From assembly GCF_000317285.1 (NCBI RefSeq), contig NZ_AJLN01000161.1, positions 1 to 44,869 on the forward strand: 44,869 nucleotides of DNA, read 5' to 3'. The notes beneath the pieces are model-generated. The model did no database searches, was not told where the DNA came from, and was given only the letters and a program-made list of their open reading frames with translations. The translations under genes and the position numbers were made by a program. Positions 35,161-43,458 of this stretch are shown here, piece after piece. The stretch's first letter is position 1. Every line of letters starts with the position of its first letter. This stretch comes from Chlorogloeopsis fritschii PCC 6912. Lineage in GTDB: Bacteria > Cyanobacteriota > Cyanobacteriia > Cyanobacteriales > Nostocaceae.

Positions 35161-35188
35161 AGTATCGAAAAGGTTTATTTTCGATAGT
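35161..35188. other. dif-like 11-6-11 recombination site
   Basis: Arms AGTATCGAAAA (35161-35171) and TTTTCGATAGT (35178-35188) are inverted copies (10 of 11 match) around a 6-bp spacer GGTTTA. This is the architecture of XerC/D core sites. It ends two bases before the start codon of the tyrosine recombinase, so recombinase binding would also block its own expression. The likely role is plasmid dimer resolution; the sequence itself is not the standard chromosomal dif. Confidence 0.6.
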
Positions 35189-35190
35189 TT

Positions 35191-36153
35191 ATGCCGCCAC
35201 CAGATGATAGTTCGCTTTCATGGGCAAATCCCTTTGCGATCTTGCCGGAACGTGATTTGTTGCAGGAGTTGTTGGTGGGCAAGCGTAACAAAAGCACCCG
35301 GCACGAGTACGCTAAAGATTTAAAGAACTTTTTTATGACGGTGTGTGGTCAGAAGCCAACTCCGGTGTTGGTAGCGCAGTTTCTACAAATGGACAGGTTC
35401 TCGGCGGTTACCCTCGTTTTGCGCTACAAGGCGACGCTGGTTGATAGGGAATTAAAGGAAGCTACTGTTAACCGACGGTTGGCGGCGATTAAGGCACTGG
35501 TTAATTATGCCTACGGTGTGGGGAAGTGTGACTGGACGCTTGCAGATATAAAGTGCGAGAAGGTTAAGCCGTACCGCGATACGACGGGGATTGGACCGGA
35601 AGCTTTTAAAAAAATGTTAGCAGTGCCTGATAGGGATACGTTGAAGGGAAAACGGGATTATGCACTGCTGCGGCTGTTGTGGGCGAACGCGCTCAGAAGA
35701 GAGGAAGTGTCCAGATGTAATATTGAAGACTTGGACTTGGAGGCGCGAACGCTGGCTATCCTGGGAAAAGGTAGGGGTACGCAAAAAGAAAATATCGATT
35801 TACATCATAAGACTTGTGCGGCACTCCAAGATTGGTTGTTGGCACGATCTGAGTTAGATATTAAGCAACCCTTGTTTATTTCGCTACGTCCGCGCTACGG
35901 GCATAGGCTGACAGGTGATGGTATCCGCAAGATTGTTGTGGAAATCGCTTCAGTTGCTGGCATATCCAAAACCATCAGCCCGCACAAAATTAGGCATTCG
36001 TCGGTGACGGCGGCACTGGATGCAAGTAAGGGAGATGTGAGGAGCGTGCAAAAGTTGAGTCGCCATGCGAGTTTAAATACTTTGATGATTTACGACGACA
36101 ACCGTACTAAGGCGCAGGGGAGAATTACCGCGCTGTTGGAAGATTTGGTGTAA
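35191..36153 (+). CDS. Tyrosine recombinase (XerC/D-like plasmid resolvase)
   Basis: 320 aa. N-terminal SAM-like core-binding domain (about 25-115) and catalytic domain with all six conserved residues visible: R169 in ANALRREEV, K193 in ILGKGRG, H265 and R268 in SPHKIRHS, H292 in LSRHASL and the nucleophile Y301 in MIYDDN. The ATG directly follows the dif-like site. No integration target or excisionase is evident, so resolution of plasmid multimers is the best guess; integration into the chromosome is an alternative. Confidence 0.9.
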   Translation: MPPPDDSSLSWANPFAILPERDLLQELLVGKRNKSTRHEYAKDLKNFFMTVCGQKPTPVLVAQFLQMDRFSAVTLVLRYKATLVDRELKEATVNRRLAAIKALVNYAYGVGKCDWTLADIKCEKVKPYRDTTGIGPEAFKKMLAVPDRDTLKGKRDYALLRLLWANALRREEVSRCNIEDLDLEARTLAILGKGRGTQKENIDLHHKTCAALQDWLLARSELDIKQPLFISLRPRYGHRLTGDGIRKIVVEIASVAGISKTISPHKIRHSSVTAALDASKGDVRSVQKLSRHASLNTLMIYDDNRTKAQGRITALLEDLV

Positions 36154-36189
36154 ACGGGAGCGCACTAATCCCTACTAGGCAGATCTGGC

Positions 36190-36411
36190 TCATTCAAACC
36201 GTTGATAAATCAAGGTCTGCTTATCGTACTGGATCATGCAGCCCCGTATCTTGGTTATACCTGCAAGCCTTGGAGGAAGGATAGCAGTTGTATGCCCTTC
36301 TCTGTGCAAGCGAAATAATTCCCGCACTGCCTCAATCAACGGGACGGGGACGCAAATCATCGTACTCTTAGGAGGTTTATTATTCTGACTGGACTTAGAG
36401 TAATGAATCAA
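36190..36411 (-). pseudogene. Short truncated relative of the 202-aa protein
   Basis: 73-codon frame. PKSTMICVPVPLIEAVRELF and the following RLHREGHT match the N-terminal block of the 202-aa protein at 34376-34984, then the similarity ends. The coiled coil and wHTH are missing. At DNA level the match covers about 75 bp (36290-36365 against 34886-34960). It may be a remnant or a small competitor protein. Confidence 0.6.
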
Positions 36412-36516
36412 GCATTACTAGTCTCTACACGCACATCCGGCCTGATGAAAGCAGTGGGTTGTATTTGGCGCGGTAGCTATGGTAGACCCAAAGCATAATG
36501 TACTAGAAAGAATCAG

Positions 36517-36532
36517 AACTGTGTCCACAGTT
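36517..36532. promoter_or_regulatory. Inverted repeat upstream of parB, operator or parS candidate
   Basis: AACTGTG (36517-36523) and CACAGTT (36526-36532) with a 2-bp spacer, 34 bp before the parB ATG. ParB-family proteins often bind palindromes near their own genes. It is not the chromosomal parS sequence. Confidence 0.5.
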
Positions 36533-36566
36533 TTGATGAAATATCATTATTCATGGAGATTTTAAG

Positions 36567-37580
36567 ATGAGTCCTAGACAAGCTACCCGACGACCGCCTG
36601 CAACTTCAAGCAAGTCTAAGTCAAAAAACGTTGTTCAACAGAAAAAAGAAGATTCTTCTGATGTAGCTGCTTCTACAGTGCCCTTAGAAAATGTTGAAGA
36701 TTCTACTACGGTGGTCTTGGATAAGAAAGAAGATTCTTCTTTGGCTCCCAAATTAGTGCCGTTATCCATGATTGTCATGCCTGCGACTCAACCCCGGCGC
36801 TATTTTGCTCCCAAGGCTATGCAATCTCTGGTGGAGTCAGTACGCCGTGAAGGTATCCTCCAGCCTTTATTAGTAAGACCAGTGGGTGATAAGTATGAGT
36901 TGGTGGCTGGAGACAGAAGATTTAAGGCAGCTAAAGAATGCTCCTTGTACGAAGTACCTGTGACAATCCGAGAGATGTCTGATACACAGGCAATACAGTA
37001 TGCGCTTACTGAGAATTTGCAAAGGGAGGACTTGAATCCGGTTGAGGAGACGGAAGGGATTTTAGATTTATTGGCTAGTAGGCTGGAAAGTGATAAGGAG
37101 GGGATTGTCTCGCTGCTCAACAAACTATCCAAAGCTCAAAGAGGTATAATGGCGGACAACGATGTCCGCCCAGAAGAGAAACAGATAATTGAAGAAGTGT
37201 TTAAAAGCATTGGCAAGATGACCCCGGAGGCTTTTAGGACGCACAGATTGCCGTTGCTCAACCTTCATAGTGACATCTTGGATGCTCTGCGAACTGGACA
37301 AATTGAATATACAAAAGCTAGGGAGATAAATAAGGTTTTGTCGAATTTTGACCGTATGGAACTGCTGGAAGCTGCTATAGAGCATTCTCTGTCCTTAAAT
37401 GAAATCCGAGAGCAGGTCAAAGCTCTACAACCACCCTCTTCGGGTAGGGAACTTCAAAAGCTCTTGGAAAATACCTACAAAAAAGTCAAAAAGTCAAAGG
37501 TGTGGTCTAATCCTGACAAACAGGAGAAGTTGAAATCTTTATTGGCAGAGCTACAAGCGCTTATTGCTAAGGAAGAGTAA
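36567..37580 (+). CDS. parB: ParB-family partition protein
   Basis: 337 aa, GGAG 8 nt before the ATG. A low-complexity N-terminus with two KKEDSS repeats precedes the ParB/sulfiredoxin-like CTP-binding domain: QPRRYFAPKAMQSLVESVRR, ILQPLLVRPVG, VAGDRRFKAAK and ENLQREDLNPVEETEG. A helical DNA-binding region follows (about 225-285). ParB binds centromere DNA and stimulates ParA. The parA gene is not adjacent but 5 kb away on the other strand, with the STAND nuclease gene between. Confidence 0.92.
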   Translation: MSPRQATRRPPATSSKSKSKNVVQQKKEDSSDVAASTVPLENVEDSTTVVLDKKEDSSLAPKLVPLSMIVMPATQPRRYFAPKAMQSLVESVRREGILQPLLVRPVGDKYELVAGDRRFKAAKECSLYEVPVTIREMSDTQAIQYALTENLQREDLNPVEETEGILDLLASRLESDKEGIVSLLNKLSKAQRGIMADNDVRPEEKQIIEEVFKSIGKMTPEAFRTHRLPLLNLHSDILDALRTGQIEYTKAREINKVLSNFDRMELLEAAIEHSLSLNEIREQVKALQPPSSGRELQKLLENTYKKVKKSKVWSNPDKQEKLKSLLAELQALIAKEE

Positions 37581-37618
37581 AATTATATTTTCTAAGCATT
37601 GCTTGAGTTTTTGGAGCT

Positions 37619-40600
37619 ATGTCTACCTTCACGACACTGCGTGATAGAGATGCATGGAACACGATTCGAGGGTATGTCTACCAAGTTGACCTGACGATTG
37701 AGCGTTGGTTGAACTTACAGCTTGGACAAACCCTTGAACTTGAGTGTGGTGAAGATATAGATATAGTTTCACGTTCGCTTACAGCTACTCCAGATGAACA
37801 GCAGCGACTGCTGGAACAGGTCAAGCATCGCGATGATTCCATTACCCTCAAGACTCCTGAAGCTGTAACCGCTATCGCTTGTTTTATAGAGCATCGCCAG
37901 AGCAACCCAAGCGCGAACCTAGTATTTCGATTTACGACTAATAGCAAAATTGGCAAAGAGCGACTGTCGCTGATACCTAACAAAACACCAGCTATCGGTG
38001 CATGGGAACAAATACGCCAAGGGAAATGGCAAGCAGCGACACAACGCGAGGTTCTGGAAGGCATTCGTAAAATTTTAAACAGTGCTAAGAAACCTGACAA
38101 GCTTCATGATAATACCTGGCAGATTTTTCGTGACTTCATTACAACTGCTAGTGACGACCAACTCCTCGACCTGATTTGCAAGTTTGAGTGGAGTACGAAC
38201 GCACCTGAAGCTTTATCGTTAAGTCCCAAGCTTCAAAAACTGCTTATCGAGCAGCACGCTACAGACAATCTCCAGGCGCAAGAGCAATACCAACGGCTTT
38301 TTCTCTACGTATTCAAGCTGCTTTCGCAGCGTGGAAGTAAGCAGTTAACTGTAGATGAGCTAACCCAGCAACTTTCTCTGCCACCCCTTAGTGAAAGCGA
38401 TCGCCAACTGCTCAACAACCTTTGGGTTTTGGTTCAAGCTATTGAATCTCGTGTAGGTACGTTAGAGCAAGGTTTATCACAAACTAACCAGGCGATTACG
38501 CTAATTAATGCTGAGGTACAACGCTTAGCGAGGGAACAAGGCATTGATGCGTCAATCAGGTACACTGTCACTACACCAATTCTGGACGTTCCTCCGTCTG
38601 TCAAGCATCTTAGCAGTAGAGCAGAAACCGTCAATAATTTAACAGGTCTTTTTAGTAGCCACACTTGGATAGCAATTCATGGTAGTGCAGGAACAGGTAA
38701 AACCCAACTAGCCATTTTAGTTGTTCGTGCTTGCAGTGTTACTACTGCTTGGTTGCGATTGCGTGGGCTAACTACTGAACAAGCTTGTGTCCGGCTAGAC
38801 GCAGCTTGGGACACATTGATGAGATCGCCATCGCAAATGCTCGTTTTAGATGATATACCCCGACTTTTGGGAGGAGATGAATTTTCGGAGCGACTACTCC
38901 TACTGGCGAATAGTTGCCGAGAGAAAGGTGTTCACCTCTTGTCAACTAGTTGTTATGAGTTGCCACTTAATTTGCGCGAATCCCTTAATGTTCAGACACT
39001 TTATGTGATGGAAATTCCGCTTCTCAATAACCAGGAAGCATCTGAAATGCTTCTGGCTTACGGGGCACCTCCTTCTCTGTTGACTACAAAGTTGGTTACT
39101 TTCATAAACGGCTTGGCGAAGCAACACCCATTACTGCTAGCTGCGACCGCACGGTACTTACTTCAGCAGAATTGGCAATTCACCGAAGACGTTCTTGAGG
39201 GGTTATTCAAGAGTGAATATACAGCAGAACTCAACAACGAGACAATTAGCAGGTTATTAGTAACTATCGAAGACACAAAAACTAGAGAGCTTTTATACCG
39301 ACTTAACTTGGTGCAAAGACATTTTTCGCTTGACGATATGCAAGCAGTTGCATCGGTTAAGCCAATTGTGGAGCGACCACGCGAACGTCTAAACACCCTA
39401 ATTGGACTTTGGGTACAACGGGATGATAACAATCGCTTGCTAGTTTCACCACTGGTTCAAGCACTTGGCAGTAATGATTTGCTTATTGAAACACGCAAAG
39501 AGTGTCATTTCTTACTTGGTGAGCGCATCATACGTAAAAAGCAGCTAAATCAAGTAGATGGGATGCAGGCACTGATACATTTTTGCGGCGCTGAAAATTT
39601 CAATCGTGCGGGCTGGCTACTGATTTCTGGGCTTCGCAGTTTGATGGATTTGGATGTTCTCGTTGATGATAAGGGTTTGTTGCTGCTTTGGTCAGACCAA
39701 CAACTACCAGAGCAAATGGAATTAACGACGCGCCTGTTTCTGCGCGGATTACAAATTGTAGTGCGACACAAGTATGGCATGAGTATTTCCTACTTAGTCG
39801 AAGATTTGGATGCACTGTTTAGGCAAGCATCTGAGAAGGAAGCTGTAGCTGTAGTTGGAGTTATACTGCTTGTAGACTCACTATTTTCTCAGTACGACCC
39901 TATGTGCATGAACCGCTATGTGCGGTCTGCGCTTCAACTTTGGTCAGAAATAAAAATGCCTGACACGGGTGAATTATTATTCCCTGATGGCGAGCCATTG
40001 GAAATCCTAATTTGGACAAATCTTAAGCAGGGAATTGCTTCTTTTGACCATCTGCGGGATTGGATTTACACTTTAGAGCATCTTACAGATGGACAGCGGC
40101 GACGTGCATTTACAGATGGGTTTGCTGAACTTGGTTGTTTGATAGTATCTGAAGATTTATACCATAAAGAGGAAGCTAAACCAAGAGAGAATCAGCAGTG
40201 GCACATAGTTTTTGATGCCTTGCGTGAATTAGCAGAGCGAGCTTCTCAACTTGAAATAAAACTACTGTGGGCATGTGCGGTGCGTACACAGATAGCTGTT
40301 CTTGGAACAAACTTAAATGATATTGATGCAGCAGTAACTGCTGCTGAAGCTGTCATTTCTCAGTCTGATGAACCTCGCATCCAGCTTTTGATTGCCGAGT
40401 GCATGGGGCGACAGTATTTTAATGCTCACCGCAATAGTGAAGCGCTGACTTGGCTAAACAAAGCGATAAGCCAAGACACAACTTCCTATCCTACTGTTAG
40501 ATTGGATGCGCTAATGCTAGCAAGTCGTGCAGTAGCACCTGAAGATCCCGATGCAGCGCTCAAGTACGTTCAACAAGCCGCAAAATTGGCTCAAAGTAAT

Positions 40601-41842
40601 GATGCCATTTCAGAAAACACGCTAGTAAAGACACTCGGAGAACTGGCTATCGCTCGGTGGCTGGCTAGGGACTTAGCTGGGGCGTTTGAGCCTTGGGAGC
40701 AAGCTGCGGAACGGCTTTTCGCTTGTAAAACGGATTCAGATGATTGGAAAGAACTTTTTGTCGTGTTTAGTCACGTATCTGGATATTTGGTTTCCCTTGC
40801 GTGTAGGGGAATTCCACCGACTAACACTTTGGATGGTGGACCATATGTAGCACCTGAACGAGGGTTCTTTTTCACCCATCGTCCTCAGATGGCAGCACGT
40901 TACAATAACTCTTATGATAGCTTTTTAACTGTACATCTTGCGGATTTTGCTGAAGCTACAGGCGATGAGGAACAAGCAGCTAAATGGGCTTTAAAAGGAA
41001 TAGAGGTGGCACGGCAAACTAATCAACTGACCGCGCTCCCGGTGCTTGGCACAAATGCTATACCCCATCTGCTGCTGGATAGCCGCTACGTCGAAGTTCT
41101 TGATTTTGCCATAGAAACGGGGGCGATTCTAATTGCATCTAAACAACGTTTTGACGCAGGCATGAATGCTCTTGAACCCAATCTTAATGTGGAAGCTCTG
41201 CTTGGTTCAAAGCCAAATGAACTGTGGCTAAGGGCAGAACGTGATGCGGCTACAATGGGGTTACTTCCTATTGTTTTTCGGCTTGCTACTGTAGCAATCT
41301 CCCAGCCCGAATTAATACAGGTACAAGCACAAGAAGTTGTCGCAGCTTGCCAGCAAGTCAGTGCTATAGCTTTTGACCAGGTGCTTTGGGTGACAGCATC
41401 TGAATTGATTGAACAAATTTATTTACAACAAGCATCGTTCGAGGAACTTATCAACCGGAGTAACGGGTTCACTCCGGAACATGAAATTCTCTGGGCAATT
41501 GGTTACTTAGTCGCATCATTACAAAATAAAGCTACACCTCAAAGCGCTCTTATGACTCATCTATATGTTACGCATTACTTGTATAAGTGGTTGACACCAT
41601 CTTCTGCCACTTACCGTCGTATCGTTTTGCCTTTTCTTTTAAGATACTGGACTAATACTTTTGAGAAGACGCGATTCCGCTTTAGTACTCCTCGGCTAAT
41701 TGAAAGTGAATTATCAGAAGCACAGAGCATACCTGAAACTCAACGAGCGCAGTCTATTCTCAAAACGATTGCATCTGGACTTGGTGTCGGTATACCTTCC
41801 AATTTTGAACAATGGTTGCATGGTCATATTCTGAGAGCATAG
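37619..41842 (+). CDS. Avs-like STAND NTPase with N-terminal Cap4-type nuclease
   Basis: 1407 aa, starting 38 nt after parB behind GGAG. Residues 1-130 match DUF4297/Cap4-type nucleases: RGYVYQVDLTIERW, then GEDIDIV (D48), then LEQVKHRDD (Q67-x-K69), and FRFTTNS. A STAND/NB-ARC ATPase follows, with Walker A HGSAGTGKT (355-362) and Walker B MLVLDDIP (D411, D412). The remaining 800 residues are helical TPR-like repeats (for example AAEAVISQSDEPRIQLLIAE), the expected sensor region. Antiviral STAND (Avs) proteins use this order: effector nuclease, NTPase, repeat sensor that recognises a phage protein. It is probably a stand-alone anti-phage gene; the trigger cannot be read from sequence. Confidence 0.82.
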   Translation: MSTFTTLRDRDAWNTIRGYVYQVDLTIERWLNLQLGQTLELECGEDIDIVSRSLTATPDEQQRLLEQVKHRDDSITLKTPEAVTAIACFIEHRQSNPSANLVFRFTTNSKIGKERLSLIPNKTPAIGAWEQIRQGKWQAATQREVLEGIRKILNSAKKPDKLHDNTWQIFRDFITTASDDQLLDLICKFEWSTNAPEALSLSPKLQKLLIEQHATDNLQAQEQYQRLFLYVFKLLSQRGSKQLTVDELTQQLSLPPLSESDRQLLNNLWVLVQAIESRVGTLEQGLSQTNQAITLINAEVQRLAREQGIDASIRYTVTTPILDVPPSVKHLSSRAETVNNLTGLFSSHTWIAIHGSAGTGKTQLAILVVRACSVTTAWLRLRGLTTEQACVRLDAAWDTLMRSPSQMLVLDDIPRLLGGDEFSERLLLLANSCREKGVHLLSTSCYELPLNLRESLNVQTLYVMEIPLLNNQEASEMLLAYGAPPSLLTTKLVTFINGLAKQHPLLLAATARYLLQQNWQFTEDVLEGLFKSEYTAELNNETISRLLVTIEDTKTRELLYRLNLVQRHFSLDDMQAVASVKPIVERPRERLNTLIGLWVQRDDNNRLLVSPLVQALGSNDLLIETRKECHFLLGERIIRKKQLNQVDGMQALIHFCGAENFNRAGWLLISGLRSLMDLDVLVDDKGLLLLWSDQQLPEQMELTTRLFLRGLQIVVRHKYGMSISYLVEDLDALFRQASEKEAVAVVGVILLVDSLFSQYDPMCMNRYVRSALQLWSEIKMPDTGELLFPDGEPLEILIWTNLKQGIASFDHLRDWIYTLEHLTDGQRRRAFTDGFAELGCLIVSEDLYHKEEAKPRENQQWHIVFDALRELAERASQLEIKLLWACAVRTQIAVLGTNLNDIDAAVTAAEAVISQSDEPRIQLLIAECMGRQYFNAHRNSEALTWLNKAISQDTTSYPTVRLDALMLASRAVAPEDPDAALKYVQQAAKLAQSNDAISENTLVKTLGELAIARWLARDLAGAFEPWEQAAERLFACKTDSDDWKELFVVFSHVSGYLVSLACRGIPPTNTLDGGPYVAPERGFFFTHRPQMAARYNNSYDSFLTVHLADFAEATGDEEQAAKWALKGIEVARQTNQLTALPVLGTNAIPHLLLDSRYVEVLDFAIETGAILIASKQRFDAGMNALEPNLNVEALLGSKPNELWLRAERDAATMGLLPIVFRLATVAISQPELIQVQAQEVVAACQQVSAIAFDQVLWVTASELIEQIYLQQASFEELINRSNGFTPEHEILWAIGYLVASLQNKATPQSALMTHLYVTHYLYKWLTPSSATYRRIVLPFLLRYWTNTFEKTRFRFSTPRLIESELSEAQSIPETQRAQSILKTIASGLGVGIPSNFEQWLHGHILRA

Positions 41843-42219
41843 GTGTAATACAAAAATATTACCGCCGTGCTTATGTTTGAATTGCTATAGTTGAGGTTTG
41901 CTCAGTACTCATTGAAAGTCTCCTCTTTTAACTTGAGTTGTGAGCTATTTGGCTGTATTTGACCTGCTTCCTGCCTAAAGGTTGAGTTTTCAGATTTTTG
42001 AATATCTAAAATTTCAGGTACGCATTTTAGTTATTGATCCAACGGTTTCTGATAATGGTATGCGTGAAGAAGGAGCGCGCGACAATAAGCTTTTTCCACT
42101 AAATCAACCAGGATAATACCAGCAAACTCATTCTCTGTCCCAGAAACCACCTCGCCTGAAGTTTTGACCTATCTCTAAATTTTACAACCTACCGAATATA
42201 TTTGAATTTTCAGGTTTTT
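41843..42219. other. Gap between the STAND gene and the parA operon, with one centromere-like repeat
   Basis: No gene seen. A 30-bp iteron copy lies at 41995-42024 (see the parA repeats). The rest shows no clear structure. Confidence 0.5.
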
Positions 42220-42233
42220 GCGTACTTGAAATT

Positions 42234-42554
42234 TCAAGTACGCGATTTAACCCACTGCTCTAGTAATTCCTGAACCAGCTCGCTAAACTCGCGCTTTTGA
42301 CCTTCCTGAAGCAGGGCAATTTTGATGCTGGCGTGAGTGTCCTTGCGGATGTAAGCCGTCACCTGTTCGTAATCAGGGTCAGAACGCTTACCCTTTGGTC
42401 GTCCCCGTTTTGGTTCGGGCTGTGGCTCAACAATAGGCTCTTGTCTAACAACTGGCTTTTTGTGATTGACATCTGAATCCTGAGGAGGTTTTTCTGGTTC
42501 TGGCTCCGGCTCACGACCTTTTACCGTATCCAAAAGACTTTTAAATTTGCTCAC
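42234..42554 (-). CDS. ParG/RHH-like centromere-binding partner of ParA
   Basis: 106 aa from GTG 42554, chosen because it overlaps the parA stop (GTGA) and follows GAGGTG; a longer frame from 42593 overlaps parA by 43 nt. A Pro/Glu/Lys-rich flexible N-terminus is followed by a C-terminal ribbon-helix-helix (YEQVTAYIRKDTHASIKIAL, then FSELVQELLEQWV). This is the architecture of ParG-type partners that bind iterons and stimulate ParA. Its stop lies within the 24-bp palindrome. Confidence 0.75.
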   Translation of the reverse strand: MSKFKSLLDTVKGREPEPEPEKPPQDSDVNHKKPVVRQEPIVEPQPEPKRGRPKGKRSDPDYEQVTAYIRKDTHASIKIALLQEGQKREFSELVQELLEQWVKSRT

Positions 42555-43144
42555 TTGATCACCTCTTGACCGATGTGTTGATAATCTCGCCAAGCAATCT
42601 TGGCGCGTGGGTCGGAAACTTTATTAACTGGTACACCAGCTAGTGCAGCTTTTTGAAAAGCGACTGCATCGCGGATACTCCCTTTGAATATAGGTAATCC
42701 AGCCTCAGTCAACATCTCTCTTGCTTCTTCTCCATCCCGCCGGGGCTTGGGTGGAACGCGGGTAATTAGGATACGGAACTGGTCAGCACCTAATGACTTG
42801 AGGACATTTACAGTCTGCATGAGGGCATCGAGGGATAAAGCATCAGGAGTAGTGGGAAGAATGAGCAAATCGCATCCTTCTACTAATGCTTCTAAATCTT
42901 CCTGCTCCGGTCGCGCTTGGGTGTCGATGACAATATGCTGATAATTCTTCGCATATTTAGCAGCTTGCCTTTCATCAATTACTTTGAAGGGTAAATTGCC
43001 ACGTTTTGCCCAGCCGCTAGCAGAACGGTTGGGGTCGCCATCAATGAGCAGTGTCTCCCCCTTGGACTGGAGATAAGCAGCGAGGTGAACGGCAGTCGTC
43101 GTTTTGCCCACCCCCCCCTTGAATGATGCAACTGTAATAATCAT
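42551..43144 (-). CDS. parA: ParA-family (ParF-type) partition ATPase
   Basis: 197 aa, short form without an N-terminal HTH, as in ParF. Deviant Walker A FKGGVGKTTTAVHL (8-21), GETLLIDGDPN (29-39) and the Walker B strand YQHIVIDTQARPE (68-80). Such ATPases form gradients on the nucleoid to move plasmids. It is coupled to the small RHH partner and surrounded by iterons. Together with the distant parB this is one of up to three segregation modules on the plasmid. Confidence 0.93.
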   Translation of the reverse strand: MIITVASFKGGVGKTTTAVHLAAYLQSKGETLLIDGDPNRSASGWAKRGNLPFKVIDERQAAKYAKNYQHIVIDTQARPEQEDLEALVEGCDLLILPTTPDALSLDALMQTVNVLKSLGADQFRILITRVPPKPRRDGEEAREMLTEAGLPIFKGSIRDAVAFQKAALAGVPVNKVSDPRAKIAWRDYQHIGQEVIK

Positions 43145-43458
43145 GGTGTCATGCTAAATATTGAGTTTTTAAAATACTGAAAACTTGCGTTTTTGAATAC
43201 TTGAAATTTCAGGTACGCAAAAATCTGAAAACTTGATGCTCATAATTTACCAACTCATTGAAAAAACATCAAGTATTTGAATATTTGAGTTTTTAGATAC
43301 GCAAAAAATCAAGCAGGCGATCGCCGTCATTTTATGTACTGTTCTGTTTGAATATTTGTGTTTTTGAGTATGTGAGTACGCAAATATCTAAAATTATATT
43401 CTTCACTCAACTCATCAATAGAAGCCAGCAGCGCATCTCGGCTTCATGCTATGACCGA

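Larger units (their letters stand above)
41995..43382. repeat. Dispersed iterons around parA, candidate centromere
   Basis: Repeats with core TTTGAATA, then ATTT/GTTT, ending in TACGCA, occur at 41995-42024, 42203-42243, 43190-43219, 43274-43303 and 43345-43382. The copies at 41995 and 43190 agree at 27 of 30 bases. The copy at 42203-42243 ends in a perfect 24-bp palindrome (42220-42243, half-site GCGTACTTGAAA) overlapping the stop codon of the small partner gene. Repeats on both sides of a ParA operon are typical of a parS/parC centromere and autoregulatory site. Confidence 0.75.
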
